64,000 bases of DNA from Acinetobacter baumannii (GCF_009759685.1 NZ_CP046654.1:3658001-3722000); one strand, 5' to 3'; shown: positions 1-9,005, numbered from the stretch's first letter. Translations and numbers: made by a program. Notes: generated by a model from the letters alone, not told the origin.

Positions 1-133
1 TTAAACTGATTTCCTTATCAGCTTTAACTGAAATTGTTGGAAGGTTGGTTACCGCCTGTTGATCTGCTTCTAGAGCATATACATGGCTTGTCATAACCCC
101 AACTGATGAAATAAATAAAACTGAACGCTTCAT
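1..133 (-). CDS. TonB-dependent receptor, N-terminal part only (runs off the left edge)
   Basis: The leftward reading frame begins with ATG at 131-133 and stays open to the window edge (44 codons). The translation starts with a basic, hydrophobic signal peptide (MKRSVLFISSVGVM..., likely cleaved after HVYA) followed by a stretch containing LPTISVKAD. That short motif just after the signal peptide is typical of outer membrane TonB-dependent siderophore receptors, where it precedes the plug domain. The rest of the protein is outside the window, so the substrate cannot be judged. A Fur-box-like sequence lies about 60-80 bp upstream, which fits iron regulation. The start has no strong Shine-Dalgarno sequence. 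The call rests on a short segment and is moderately sure. Confidence 0.6.
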   Translation of the reverse strand, partial: MKRSVLFISSVGVMTSHVYALEADQQAVTNLPTISVKADKEISL

Positions 134-193
134 ATAAGTTCGCTACGAAAAATTTCAGGCGAAGTTTCAATGAAACAGTATAGATTTGTAAAT

Positions 194-212
194 ATTAGCA
201 AGAATCATTATT
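194..212 (-). promoter_or_regulatory. Possible Fur box upstream of the TonB receptor gene
   Basis: On the minus strand the 19 bases read AATAATGATTCTTGCTAAT. By eye this matches 11 of 19 positions of the consensus GATAATGATAATCATTATC, with an almost intact left half. It lies upstream of the leftward receptor start at 133, a suitable place for an iron-responsive repressor. The right half is poor, so this is a suggestion only. Confidence 0.3.
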
Positions 213-370
213 AATTGATAATATTTATTAAAAAGATTATTTCAATTGCTTAGGCAAACAATAAAACTCTGCTAGCCGCTGAATAACCTGAATTTTATTC
301 AACAAACTACAGCAAATGTGAGCAATGGTGTAAACTTATCGATCTGATTTTTTATTCTGTGACAACACAT

Positions 371-1375
371 ATGGCAACTGTAGATCTTTTTGCAATTGGT
401 AATGCATTAATCGACCAAGAATTTAAAGTTTCTGATGATTTTCTTAGTCAGCAAGGCTTACAAAAAGGCACCATGCAGTTGTCTGATGGTGAAACACAAT
501 CTGCCCTTTATGAAAAATTAAAACAAACTCAAGATTACAAAGGTCAAGCAAGTGGCGGCTCTGCTGCAAATACAACTGTAGCGTTTAGTGCATTAGGTGG
601 TAGCGCATTTTATGGTTGCCGCGTTGGTCATGATGAATTAGGTGGAATTTACCTGCAAGGGTTAAATGATGCAGGCATCCAGACTACACCAAAGTCCATC
701 AGTGAAGGGGTGACCGGTACCTGTATGGTCCTGATTAGCCCAGATTCTGAGCGTACTATGCATACCTATTTAGGTATTACCGCTGAGCTCTCTCAAGACC
801 AAATCGATTTTGAACCATTAAAAACAGCAAAATGGCTTTATATTGAAGGCTATCTTTCTACAAGTGAAACAGCACGTAAAGCGGTAAAACAAGCTAGAGA
901 AATTGCAAAAGCTCACGGCGTTAAAATTGCCCTATCTTTATCAGATCCTGCAATGGTTCAATACGCTCGTGAAGGCCTAGAAGAGCTTATGGATGATGGT
1001 GTGGATTTATTGTTCTGTAATGAACAAGAAGCCTTAATGTATACCAATACCACTACTGTTGAAGATGCACTTACTCAATTACGTTTTAAAAACCATACTG
1101 TTGTAATTACACAAAGTGCAAAAGGTGCTCTAGTTGCAAATCCAACTCACCATTTTCACGTTGCAGGCCGTCATGTTGAAGCTGTAGATACAAATGGTGC
1201 GGGTGATGCTTTTGCAGGTGCCTTCCTCTACGCATTAAACCATCATGAAGATTTAACTGCTGCTGCACAGTTAGCCATCTTAATTTCAAGTGAAGTCGTG
1301 TCTCAATTTGGTCCTCGTTTAGCCATTAATGACTATGCTAAACTTCTCGAAAATTTTCAGAAGGAATGTGCTTGA
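371..1375 (+). CDS. PfkB-family sugar/nucleoside kinase, adenosine kinase-like
   Basis: A 334-residue cytoplasmic ribokinase-fold kinase. The N-terminal substrate side contains the GGSAANT segment (about residues 58-64). The C-terminal signature DTNGAGDAFAG carries the anion hole and catalytic base, with Asp at about residue 279. Proteins of this shape in Acinetobacter are annotated as adenosine kinase, which phosphorylates adenosine to AMP with ATP; ribokinase-like specificity cannot be excluded from sequence alone. I chose ATG 371 rather than GTG 359 because the family starts with this MATVDLFAIGN pattern; neither has a clear ribosome site. The gene stops just before the Rieske gene, suggesting co-transcription. 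Confidence 0.8.
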   Translation: MATVDLFAIGNALIDQEFKVSDDFLSQQGLQKGTMQLSDGETQSALYEKLKQTQDYKGQASGGSAANTTVAFSALGGSAFYGCRVGHDELGGIYLQGLNDAGIQTTPKSISEGVTGTCMVLISPDSERTMHTYLGITAELSQDQIDFEPLKTAKWLYIEGYLSTSETARKAVKQAREIAKAHGVKIALSLSDPAMVQYAREGLEELMDDGVDLLFCNEQEALMYTNTTTVEDALTQLRFKNHTVVITQSAKGALVANPTHHFHVAGRHVEAVDTNGAGDAFAGAFLYALNHHEDLTAAAQLAILISSEVVSQFGPRLAINDYAKLLENFQKECA

Positions 1376-1391
1376 AATGGAAAGGATCTGT

Positions 1392-1700
1392 ATGACGGAA
1401 GAAGTTCCTGAGCGTGAAGCTAGAGCTTTTGACACTTTACAAGGAACTACTATTTTCATTACACAGCGTGATGGCTCTTTCTACGCCTATCAGAATTTAT
1501 GCCCACATTTGCAAACCGAACTTGAATATCTAGAAAACCAATTTCTAGATCAAGACCAAGAATATATCCAATGCTCAACCCACGGTGCTTTATTTAACGT
1601 GGAGACTGGTGAATGTATTTCAGGTCCTTGTTTAGGTGAGTTTCTAAATAAAGTTGAGATTAAGGTACATTCAGATGGCGGTATTTATATCGTAGACTGA
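1392..1700 (+). CDS. Rieske [2Fe-2S] domain protein
   Basis: A 102-residue protein that is little more than one Rieske domain. The two cluster-binding boxes are visible: C37-P-H39 in NLCPHL and C61-S-T-H64 in QCSTHG. No membrane segment or oxygenase catalytic domain is attached, so it resembles the small ferredoxin components of oxygenases or NirD-like proteins; its electron partner is not in the window. ATG 1392 has AAAGGA about 6 bases upstream and is preferred; an in-frame ATG at 1377 with a more distant AAGGA is possible. It follows the upstream kinase by 16 bases and is followed by the YqiJ-like gene after 25 bases, so the three may form one unit. Confidence 0.8.
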   Translation: MTEEVPEREARAFDTLQGTTIFITQRDGSFYAYQNLCPHLQTELEYLENQFLDQDQEYIQCSTHGALFNVETGECISGPCLGEFLNKVEIKVHSDGGIYIVD

Positions 1701-1725
1701 GATCATCAACATTAGAGTTTCTACC

Positions 1726-2334
1726 ATGGCTGATTTCTTTTTTAATTATTATCTTATGCCATTTCATTTAAGTGTTGTGGCTTTGATATTGCTCAGCGTG
1801 GTAGAAACTATTGGTATGTATGTTGGTTTACGACCAAGCCAGCTATTAAAAAAAATTGCGCCAATTTGGCTTACCAATTCCCCTTTGCTCAATGTTAAAT
1901 TTTCTAAAGCTCTAATTTTTGTTTTTTTACTCATCAATTTCAGTTTTGCCGGTTATTTTTTACAGCTTTCTTTCTTTGCTATACAGCATTACTTTATCAC
2001 TCCGTTTTACTTAATCATCCCTGCACTGGTCATCGCAATTTTCTTTACCGTATTTATGATTCACTGCCTTGATCAAGTCATTAAACCCAAGCTTACACAT
2101 ACCAACTATAACCTTTTAGGGCGTCTAGCAACTATTTCCAGTGGTAGTGCAAGACCTGGTTTTTCAGCGCAAGCTCGTGTACGTGATGAGTTCGGACAAC
2201 TGCACTATGTCCAAGTTGAACCTGAGTATGGTGAGTTAGAACTATATTCACAAGTCATTCTTATCAAAGTGCATAAAAGCCATTATGTTGCCAAGAAAAT
2301 TTCTGTTTCGAATGACCTTTTCGCGCCTGATTAA
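1726..2334 (+). CDS. YqiJ-like membrane protein with C-terminal OB-fold
   Basis: A 202-residue inner membrane protein. Hydrophobic segments lie at about residues 10-32, 63-87 and 90-113, followed by a soluble tail from about residue 130 with alternating small and charged residues (RLATISSGSARPG... VQVEPEYGELELYSQV), the pattern of an NfeD/YqiJ-type OB-fold. In E. coli, YqiJ is encoded beside the flotillin-like protein YqiK; no flotillin gene is present here. The function is not established. The family assignment comes from memory of the domain pattern and length (E. coli YqiJ is about the same size). The start at ATG 1726 has only a weak ribosome site. Confidence 0.6.
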   Translation: MADFFFNYYLMPFHLSVVALILLSVVETIGMYVGLRPSQLLKKIAPIWLTNSPLLNVKFSKALIFVFLLINFSFAGYFLQLSFFAIQHYFITPFYLIIPALVIAIFFTVFMIHCLDQVIKPKLTHTNYNLLGRLATISSGSARPGFSAQARVRDEFGQLHYVQVEPEYGELELYSQVILIKVHKSHYVAKKISVSNDLFAPD

Positions 2335-2402
2335 TTATTAATAATTCTTCTCGTCTTTTATTGCTTTTAAAAAGTTTTATTATTGCCTTTATTTTACTGT
2401 TA

Positions 2403-2580
2403 TTTTAATTGAATATTAAACCAACCATTTTAGTTAGAAATAAAAAAACACTTTATTATATCCAACCTTTTTAATCAGAATTAAATATAAATCAAAATAT
2501 TTTAATCAGCTTAATATATTTATTTACAAGTGTTTTAGTTGGATTTAATAATTAATTCAAACTATTTTAGTCAGATATTT
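2403..2580. repeat. Iterated TTTTA[A/G]T[T/C][A/G]G motif before the bd oxidase operon
   Basis: Five copies of a 10-base motif, TTTTA[A/G]T[T/C][A/G]G, start at 2428, 2469, 2500, 2533 and 2565. The start-to-start steps are 41, 31, 33 and 32 bases, close to whole turns of B-DNA (about 42 and 31.5). A weaker copy starts at 2403 (TTTTAATTGA). They fill the centre of the 382-base AT-rich gap before cydP. Near-helical spacing suggests cooperative binding of a regulator to one face of the DNA, but in such AT-rich DNA chance is a real alternative. Confidence 0.45.
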
Positions 2581-2716
2581 TATCAATAATTTTTAAATTA
2601 TTAACCACATGATTTTTATTGAAAAAATAATTAAGTTTTAATTTAAAATATATTTATTGTTTATTTTTAATATATTTTGATTAATAATAAAATTAATATG
2701 TATCGAGGTTTATTTT

Positions 2717-2911
2717 ATGAGCCTTAAAAATCTAGATATTAACTCCCGATTAATTAGAGAAATCGCAATTATTCTAATAATTAAAGTCGCGCTTCTCTTA
2801 ACAATCAAACATATTTGGTTTGACGCTCCCACTATCCCCAAAAATTTTGACAATCAGGTCGCCGAGCATATTGCAGGCGATAACTCTTCCCACATTAAGG
2901 AGACACGTTGA
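2717..2911 (+). CDS. cydP: CydP-like small subunit of cytochrome bd oxidase
   Basis: A 64-residue protein with one membrane helix (about residues 14-34: [20 protein letters not shown]) and a conserved IWF next to it. A short one-helix protein of this pattern directly upstream of cydA is known as CydP, a putative small subunit or assembly factor of the bd oxidase. GAGG at 2705-2708 sets the start. Its stop codon overlaps the cydA start (TGATG at 2909-2913), so the two are translationally coupled. Its exact role is not established. Confidence 0.75.
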   Translation: MSLKNLDINSRLIREIAIILIIKVALLLTIKHIWFDAPTIPKNFDNQVAEHIAGDNSSHIKETR

Positions 2912-4497
2912 TGATTTCTGAAAGCGTGGTTGATCTTTCGCGGTTCCAATTTGCCATGACCGCAATGTATCACTTTCTTTTCGTACCTTTGACCCTAGGC
3001 CTTGCGTTTATTCTGGCTATTATGGAAACCACTTACGTTATATCTGGTAAAGAGATTTACAAGGATATGACTAAGTTTTGGGGAAAACTATTTGGTATTA
3101 ACTTTGCCTTAGGCGTAACTACAGGCTTAACCATGGAGTTCCAATTCGGAACAAACTGGGCATATTACTCTCATTATGTAGGTGATATATTCGGTGCGCC
3201 ATTAGCAATTGAAGGTTTAATGGCATTCTTCCTTGAGTCTACATTTATCGGTCTATTCTTTTTTGGATGGGACCGCTTAAGTAAAGTTCAACATCTAGGA
3301 GTAACTTGGTTAGTTGCCCTAGGTTCTAACATGTCAGCGCTCTGGATTTTAGTTGCGAATGGCTGGATGCAAAACCCTGTAGGTGCAGCATTTAACTTCG
3401 AAACCATGCGTATGGAGCTTGTTGATTTCGGTGCACTTATTTTCAACCCGGTTGCACAGGTTAAATTTGTACATACTGTTTCCGCCGGATATGTAACAGG
3501 TGCGATTTTCGTACTCGCCATTTCAAGTTACTATCTACTCAAAAAACGTGACCTTCCTTTCGCACGTCGTTCATTTGCAATTGCTGCCATTTTTGGCCTT
3601 GCTTCTACACTTTCTGTAATTTTACTAGGTGACGAGTCGGGTTATGAGTTAGGTGATGTTCAAAAAACTAAACTCGCTGCAATTGAAGCCGAATGGGATA
3701 CTCATCCTGCTCCTGCTCCGTTTACTTTGTTTGGTGTACCAAACCATGAAGAAATGCGAACAGATTATGCAGTTAAAATTCCATACGCATTAGGCCTCAT
3801 CGCCACTCGTTCAACTACGAAAGAAGTCACTGGTTTGAAAGACTTAATGCAACAGCACGAAGTTCGTATTCGTAACGGTATGCTTGCTTATGCTGAGCTT
3901 GAAAAATTACGTGCTGGTGATCGCTCACCAGAGTTATTAGCTTCATTTGAGAAAAATCAAAAAGACTTAGGCTATGGTCTACTTCTTAAGAAATATGCTC
4001 CGAATGTAGTCGATGCAAGCGAGCAGCACATTCAAGCGGCGGTAAAAGATACTATTCCGAATGTTACAGCTCTGTTTTTCTCTTTCCGTGCAATGGTTGC
4101 TTCTGGCTTCTTAATGCTGCTTCTTTTCATTTTAGCAACTTGGGCAGTAGCGAAAAGAAATGCTGAGAATAAACCTTGGCTACTTAAATATGCATTATTT
4201 GCCTTACCACTTCCGTGGATTGCTGCACAAACTGGTTGGTATGTAGCAGAGGGCGGCCGTCAGCCGTGGTCTATTGGTGAAATTTTACCTACGCACTTAT
4301 CAGCTTCAAGTTTAAGTACGGGCGATGTGTGGGGCTCAATTCTCGCTCTAGCAGCGTTCTATACCGTACTTTTGATTATTGAAATGTACTTAATGATTAA
4401 GTTTGCTCGCTTAGGCCCAAGCTCACTTCACACTGGTAAATACCATTTTGAAAAACAAGAGCCAAAAACAGCTGTTAATGGGGAGGCTTTATCATGA
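2911..4497 (+). CDS. cydA: Cytochrome bd ubiquinol oxidase subunit I
   Basis: A 528-residue inner membrane subunit that oxidises quinol and carries the haems of the bd oxidase, reducing O2 to water with high affinity. The N-terminal [19 protein letters not shown] segment contains the conserved haem-ligand His (H21). A second conserved His lies in KFVHTVSAG, and the Met of FRAMVASG matches the haem b558 ligand region. GRQPW is in the expected place. Overall length is near that of E. coli CydA. The start is ATG 2911, with AAGGAGA at 2897-2903, rather than the TTG three bases earlier. It overlaps cydB by 4 bases (ATGA). Confidence 0.97.
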   Translation: MISESVVDLSRFQFAMTAMYHFLFVPLTLGLAFILAIMETTYVISGKEIYKDMTKFWGKLFGINFALGVTTGLTMEFQFGTNWAYYSHYVGDIFGAPLAIEGLMAFFLESTFIGLFFFGWDRLSKVQHLGVTWLVALGSNMSALWILVANGWMQNPVGAAFNFETMRMELVDFGALIFNPVAQVKFVHTVSAGYVTGAIFVLAISSYYLLKKRDLPFARRSFAIAAIFGLASTLSVILLGDESGYELGDVQKTKLAAIEAEWDTHPAPAPFTLFGVPNHEEMRTDYAVKIPYALGLIATRSTTKEVTGLKDLMQQHEVRIRNGMLAYAELEKLRAGDRSPELLASFEKNQKDLGYGLLLKKYAPNVVDASEQHIQAAVKDTIPNVTALFFSFRAMVASGFLMLLLFILATWAVAKRNAENKPWLLKYALFALPLPWIAAQTGWYVAEGGRQPWSIGEILPTHLSASSLSTGDVWGSILALAAFYTVLLIIEMYLMIKFARLGPSSLHTGKYHFEKQEPKTAVNGEALS

Positions 4498-5639
4498 TTG
4501 AATATGAACTCCTAAAAATCATATGGTGGGTGTTAGTTGGAGTCCTACTCATTGGATTTGCCCTAACCGATGGTTTCGATATGGGCTCAATGGCACTCAT
4601 GCCTTTTGTTGGTAAAACTGATAACGAACGCCGTGCTGCTATTAATACGATCGCACCCCATTGGGATGGTAATCAGGTCTGGTTTATCACTGCTGGTGGC
4701 GCGCTATTTGCAGCTTGGCCAATGGTATACTCGGTCGCATTTTCCGGAATGTATTGGGCCTTATTACTTGTGCTATTTGCCCTGTTCTTACGTCCTGTAG
4801 GTTTTGACTATCGTTCTAAACTTGAAAATACCCAATGGCGCAACTCTTGGGACTGGGGACTTTGTATTGGTGGTGCCGTACCAGCGCTTGTTTTTGGTGT
4901 TGCCTTTGGTAATTTATTCTTAGGTATTCCTTTTAGTTTAGACAGTACATTACGCTCGGAATATTCAGGTAGCTTCTTTGCTCTTCTTAACCCATTTGCT
5001 TTAGTTTGCGGTATTGTCAGCCTTTCTATGTTGTGTGCTCATGGCGGCGCTTGGCTTATGCTACGCACAGACGGTGCCTTGAAACAACGCTCTGCTAAAG
5101 CAACTCAAATTATGGCAGCCATATTTTTAGTTTGTTTCCTTGTAATTGGGGCATGGTTGTACTTCGGCCAAGTCCCAGGTTATAGCTATGCTACTGCAGT
5201 TGATCCAAACGCAGCACTTAACCCTTTAGCCAAAGAAGTAGTCACAAACAACAACCCAGGCTGGATGAATAACTACAGCAGCTATCCGATTACAAAAGTA
5301 GCTCCTGTACTGGCAATTTTAGGGGCAATTATTGCCTTCTTTACAGCATCAAAAGCCAAAGCAGGTTTAAGTTTTGCTGGCACAAGCTTAATGATTGTAG
5401 GTGCGATTTTAACTGCCGGTTTTGCACTCTTCCCATTTTTATTGCCATCGAGTGTTAATCCAAACTCTAGCTTAACAATGTGGGATGCTGTATCAAGTCA
5501 TCGTACTTTAGGGGTTATGACTGTTGCAGCATGCATATTCGTTCCAATCATTTTGATCTACACCAGTTGGTCGTATTACAAAATGTGGGGCGTTATTACT
5601 AATAAACATATCGAGTCAAACTCGCATAGCCTGTACTAA
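4494..5639 (+). CDS. cydB: Cytochrome bd ubiquinol oxidase subunit II
   Basis: A 381-residue polytopic membrane protein that pairs with CydA to form the bd oxidase core. It starts with the typical [11 protein letters not shown] helix followed by [11 protein letters not shown], the conserved CydB signature, then [20 protein letters not shown]. About eight to nine hydrophobic helices follow, ending near SWSYYKMWG. Length agrees with the family. The start overlaps the cydA stop, and cydX begins 13 bases after its end behind AAGGAGA, so the genes are one operon. Confidence 0.97.
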   Translation: MIEYELLKIIWWVLVGVLLIGFALTDGFDMGSMALMPFVGKTDNERRAAINTIAPHWDGNQVWFITAGGALFAAWPMVYSVAFSGMYWALLLVLFALFLRPVGFDYRSKLENTQWRNSWDWGLCIGGAVPALVFGVAFGNLFLGIPFSLDSTLRSEYSGSFFALLNPFALVCGIVSLSMLCAHGGAWLMLRTDGALKQRSAKATQIMAAIFLVCFLVIGAWLYFGQVPGYSYATAVDPNAALNPLAKEVVTNNNPGWMNNYSSYPITKVAPVLAILGAIIAFFTASKAKAGLSFAGTSLMIVGAILTAGFALFPFLLPSSVNPNSSLTMWDAVSSHRTLGVMTVAACIFVPIILIYTSWSYYKMWGVITNKHIESNSHSLY

Positions 5640-5652
5640 TAAGGAGAAGCAA

Positions 5653-5754
5653 ATGTGGTATTTCGCATGGATTCTTGGAATTTTGATGGCATGTTTCGCG
5701 GGTGTATTGAGCGCTCTTTATATCGAACATCATCAAAATTTAGATGAGGAATAA
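5653..5754 (+). CDS. cydX: CydX small subunit of cytochrome bd oxidase
   Basis: A 33-residue, single-helix protein beginning MWYFAWILG, the hallmark of CydX, and ending in an acidic tail (NLDEE). In E. coli, CydX is needed for stable, active bd-I oxidase. A strong ribosome site (AAGGAGAAG at about 5641-5649) sits just upstream. The gene lies between cydB and ybgE as in E. coli. Confidence 0.93.
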   Translation: MWYFAWILGILMACFAGVLSALYIEHHQNLDEE

Positions 5755-5757
5755 ATC

Positions 5758-6054
5758 ATGGCAACCGCAATGACAGCATCAAGTCAACGAAAAGCTCAAG
5801 CATTCGCAATGGCCATTTCATTTCTGTTGGCATTGCCGCTTGCTGTAATTTTACTGGTGCATCCTTCCCTCATGTTAGATGCAAACGGACACTACAATCA
5901 TAGCCAGCTTATGCTGGTGATGGTGGGTATTTCCGGGGGCTTCATTTATGGGGTGGGTTTTGTGCCGCACTTCTGGTTATGGAAATGGTTGTTTAGTCCA
6001 TGGATAGCTTGGCCTCTCATGCTTTTAGGCTATTACATCTGGTTTCTAACCTAA
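5758..6054 (+). CDS. ybgE: Cyd operon protein YbgE
   Basis: A 98-residue inner membrane protein with three hydrophobic segments (about residues 16-36, 48-69 and 75-97) and the pattern GVGFVPHFWLWKWLFSPW, which fits the YbgE family encoded at the end of cyd operons. Its function is unknown; it is thought to accompany the bd oxidase. It starts three bases after the cydX stop, with GAGGA of the cydX end as its ribosome site, and a strong terminator follows. It is the last gene of the cyd operon. Confidence 0.85.
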   Translation: MATAMTASSQRKAQAFAMAISFLLALPLAVILLVHPSLMLDANGHYNHSQLMLVMVGISGGFIYGVGFVPHFWLWKWLFSPWIAWPLMLLGYYIWFLT

Positions 6055-6056
6055 AC

Positions 6057-6084
6057 AAAAAGGACCTCATTTGAGGTCCTTTTT
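6057..6084. terminator. Bidirectional terminator after ybgE and the DUF2057 gene
   Basis: A perfect stem AAAAAGGACCTCA / TGAGGTCCTTTTT with a 2-base loop. It has T runs on both strands and lies between convergent genes. Confidence 0.9.
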
Positions 6085-6111
6085 CATTTCAATTAGTTTA
6101 ATAGATAATAA

Positions 6112-6783
6112 TTAATTCGACTGCTCAGCTAACCAAGCCATAAACTTTTGACGTTCTGCTTTAGAAGATTTTTTCCAAATTTCTGCCAAACGCTGATCAT
6201 TAGTTTGTGCTACACCAGTAGCAGGCATGGTTGTTGCAACAGGCGCATTAGCTTGAGTCGTGGTAGGTTTTGCCGCAGCATACACAGCGTCAGGTTGTTG
6301 TTTAGATGATTTAGTCGTGAAATCAGTAACCTTCCCTAGCAATCCCGATGCAAACCATGGTCTTGCCTCATTATTAGCACCAGTTTGTTGAACAATTAAC
6401 TCATTATTTGAATTATATAAAGCCACTGTAGGTTGCTCAGCATATTTTTTGGCTTGTTCAAATTGTTTTGGAGCATCTACCATTGCAAGCTTATAAGTTT
6501 GACCATCTTTGAGCGCTGGAGTTTGAATGGTAACCACTCCTGACTTAACAATATCGTGTTCGCCACTTAAATGCTCAAAATATTCTTGATAACGTACACT
6601 TAGGCTTGTCTCACCAGCATCGACTTTATAATTATTTTTAGAAGAACGGAATAATCCAGAGTTGACTTCCTGACCATTCACCGCAAGGATTACGATTTCC
6701 TCTGGCGCTGTAATTGTAACTGCTGAAAATACTGAACCGCTGAGTAATAAACCCATCGCAGCGACACTTAATCTTAAAGTCAT
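6112..6783 (-). CDS. DUF2057 (YccT-like) periplasmic protein
   Basis: A 223-residue exported protein with a signal peptide (about residues 1-20, ending SVFSA). The mature part matches the DUF2057/YccT pattern: an initial APEEIVILAVNGQEV strand, then GETSLSVRYQEYFE, and DGQTYKLAMVDAP. Salmonella YccT (CsgI) affects curli assembly; no curli genes are present here, so that role should not be carried over. The C-terminal 60 residues are Ala/Thr/Gln-rich and then basic (IWKKSSKAERQKFMAWLAEQ). It stands alone, convergent with the cyd operon. Confidence 0.75.
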   Translation of the reverse strand: MTLRLSVAAMGLLLSGSVFSAVTITAPEEIVILAVNGQEVNSGLFRSSKNNYKVDAGETSLSVRYQEYFEHLSGEHDIVKSGVVTIQTPALKDGQTYKLAMVDAPKQFEQAKKYAEQPTVALYNSNNELIVQQTGANNEARPWFASGLLGKVTDFTTKSSKQQPDAVYAAAKPTTTQANAPVATTMPATGVAQTNDQRLAEIWKKSSKAERQKFMAWLAEQSN

Positions 6784-6967
6784 CTGTTCACGTCTCTGTA
6801 ATATTTAATAGTTTGTAAAAACATGAGCAATATGCAATATGATTATGACGATTTTATGACAACCTCCTGTTTACGAAGCTGCCTCTCAAGCTTTTAAAAT
6901 ATTTTTTGAGTTCTAATAAACATCTACTTTATTGATCATTAATTTCTAACTAACTTTAAAAGCATAA

Positions 6968-6994
6968 AAAAGAGTACCCTCTAGGTACTCTTTT
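6968..6994 (-). terminator. Terminator downstream of the nitroreductase gene
   Basis: An 11-base stem AAAAGAGTACC / GGTACTCTTTT with a 5-base loop, followed on the minus strand by a T run. It lies 12 bases after the stop of the leftward nitroreductase gene. Confidence 0.85.
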
Positions 6995-7006
6995 CATCCA
7001 CTCAAT

Positions 7007-7603
7007 TTAGTTGAATGTTTTAAAACGATCTTCATCGCTAATAAATGCTTTTTCACCAGCTGGTGCTTCAACAGAACCAAATACAAGTTGAGCACGTAAT
7101 TTCCAAGTTGCTGGAACATCAAATGCTTCAGCAGCATCAGCATCAACAATCGGGTTATAATGCTGTAACGATGCGCCTAAACCAAGTTCTGAAAGCGCAG
7201 TCCAAGTCGCAAACTGAGCAATTGCACTTGAATGTTCAGACCAAACTGGGAAGTTGTCTGCATATAACTCAAATTGTTCTTGTAAGCTTTTAACAACAGC
7301 TTGATCTTCATAAAATAGTACTGTACCAACACCAGCAACGAAGCTATCAATCTTTGCATTTGTACCGGCAAAGGCATCTGCAGGAACAATTTTACGTAAT
7401 GCTTCACGAACTAAATTCCAGAATTTAGCATGTGATTCACCATAAAGAGTAACAACACGTGAAGATTGAGAGTTGAACGCTGATGGGCTATGTTTAACCG
7501 CTTCACGAATAGTTTCTTCAATTTTTGTGCGATCTAATGCAACATTTTTACCAATTGCATAAATAGTACGACGGTTTTTAATTTTATCTAAGAAAGTAGA
7601 CAT
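7007..7603 (-). CDS. Nitroreductase family protein (HBN1/Frm2-like)
   Basis: A 198-residue cytoplasmic flavin oxidoreductase. The RRTIYAIGK opening and KHSPSAFNSQSSRVV segment form the FMN phosphate and isoalloxazine contacts of this family, and the middle (SALSELGLGASLQHYNP) fits the dimer-forming region. The compact length and the pattern around FYEDQAVVKSLQEQF resemble the Frm2/HBN1-like branch found in many bacteria and yeasts, linked to oxidative or fatty-acid stress in yeast. The natural substrate is unknown. It is monocistronic, with its own terminator. Confidence 0.85.
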   Translation of the reverse strand: MSTFLDKIKNRRTIYAIGKNVALDRTKIEETIREAVKHSPSAFNSQSSRVVTLYGESHAKFWNLVREALRKIVPADAFAGTNAKIDSFVAGVGTVLFYEDQAVVKSLQEQFELYADNFPVWSEHSSAIAQFATWTALSELGLGASLQHYNPIVDADAAEAFDVPATWKLRAQLVFGSVEAPAGEKAFISDEDRFKTFN

Positions 7604-7743
7604 TTTTTATTTCCTACCTATTTAATTGACCATGGGCCGTTGTTTGGGAATGAATATAGTCTATGGAACTCATTTCTTATAATCAGCATTAAAAATATGA
7701 CAGTTCGTTTTATTTTCGCAACAATAAAAAAAGATATGGATAT

Positions 7744-7775
7744 AAAAAAACCTCACTATTTTGTGAGGTTTTTTT
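7744..7775 (-). terminator. Terminator downstream of ftsY
   Basis: Stem AAAAAACCTCAC / GTGAGGTTTTTT with a short loop, 17 bases after the leftward ftsY stop. T runs are present on both strands. Confidence 0.9.
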
Positions 7776-7791
7776 AAGTCTTGGCTAAAAA

Positions 7792-8898
7792 TTATTTTTC
7801 AGTTTCAAATAGTGCTGCAACAAACGATTTCGCCGAGAATGGTCTTAAATCATCAATTTTTTCACCCACACCAATGAAACGAATTGGCACATGAGTACGA
7901 CTAGCAATATTAAATAATACTCCGCCTTTTGCTGTACCATCCAACTTAGTAATGGTAATACCTGTTAAACCAACAGCCTGGTCAAATTCTTGTACTTGGT
8001 TGATTGCATTTTGTCCAGTACCCGCATCTACAACCAACATAATTTCATGAGGCGCTGTTGCATCAATTTTTTGCATAACACGCTTAACTTTCTTAAGCTC
8101 TTCCATCAAATTACTTTTGTTATGCAAACGGCCCGCAGTATCTGCAATCAGTACATCAATACCTTTAGCTCGCGCACTTTCAAAAGCATCAAAAATAACT
8201 GATGCACTATCGGCACCATGACCTTGAGCAACTACAGCAATATCGTTACGCTCACCCCAGATTTGCAATTGTTCAGTAGCAGCAGCACGGAATGTATCAC
8301 CTGCCGCCAACATCACTTTTTTGCCTTCACCTTGTAAACGCTTCGCTAATTTACCAATTGTTGTTGTTTTTCCAACACCATTTACCCCAACCATTAAAAT
8401 CACATAAGGTGATTTATTAGGGTCAATATGCAAAGGCTTCACACGTGGAGCAAGCAAAGCAACCAACTCTTCTTGCAAAGCTTTATAAAGTGAATGTGAA
8501 TAGATCAAATCACCACGAGCAGTACGTTCAGTTAAGTTGGTAATAATCGTTTTTGTTGCATCAACACCAATATCTGCAACTAATAATTGCTCTTCGACTT
8601 CTTCAAGCAACTCATCATCAATTTCTTTCCCACCAATTAAGATATTAACCATCCCATCGGTGAAATTACGGCGAGTTTTGCTCAAGCCTTCTTTCATTCG
8701 TCCAAAGAAACCAGATTTTGGTTGCTCAGGTTCTGTAGAAGGTGCAGCCTCGACAACTTCTTCAGCTTTTACTTCTTGCTTAACAGGTGACTCAACGATA
8801 GGAACATCGATAGCAGGTAAATTAGGCAATGTGACATCGTCATCCCCGATCTCAGCATCTATCAAGAATTTATTTTGCATATTCGATTGTTGTTGCAT
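7792..8898 (-). CDS. ftsY: Signal recognition particle receptor FtsY
   Basis: A 368-residue SRP receptor GTPase that docks ribosome-SRP complexes at the inner membrane. An acidic N-terminal A domain (about residues 1-60, rich in E, V and P) precedes the four-helix N domain (from about residue 62, GFFGRMKEGLSKTRRNF). The G domain has P-loop GVNGVGKTTTIGKL, then GDTFRAAATEQL, DTAGR, TKLDGTAKGG and the closing GVGEKIDDLRPF. All GTPase motifs are intact. AAGGAA 7 bases before ATG 8898 supports the start. Its RNA partner, the 4.5S RNA, is elsewhere in this window (46387-46487). Confidence 0.97.
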   Translation of the reverse strand: MQQQSNMQNKFLIDAEIGDDDVTLPNLPAIDVPIVESPVKQEVKAEEVVEAAPSTEPEQPKSGFFGRMKEGLSKTRRNFTDGMVNILIGGKEIDDELLEEVEEQLLVADIGVDATKTIITNLTERTARGDLIYSHSLYKALQEELVALLAPRVKPLHIDPNKSPYVILMVGVNGVGKTTTIGKLAKRLQGEGKKVMLAAGDTFRAAATEQLQIWGERNDIAVVAQGHGADSASVIFDAFESARAKGIDVLIADTAGRLHNKSNLMEELKKVKRVMQKIDATAPHEIMLVVDAGTGQNAINQVQEFDQAVGLTGITITKLDGTAKGGVLFNIASRTHVPIRFIGVGEKIDDLRPFSAKSFVAALFETEK

Positions 8899-9005
8899 GC
8901 CGATTCCTTGAAAAGCAGCGTGTTAAAAAACGGAAAGTTTAGCATAAATTCAAATTTTTGCCTGCTTCAATAGCGTGCAAAACCTTTTTGAAATAAAGAC
9001 AATAC

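Noticed and set aside
2403..2580. Possible CRISPR-like array before cydP
   Set aside because: Repeats are only about 10 bases and variable, with AT-rich spacers and no cas genes. They look like regulatory or chance repeats.
8537..8911. A 124-codon rightward frame opposite ftsY
   Set aside because: It is the complement of the well-conserved ftsY coding sequence and is serine-rich without a recognisable domain.
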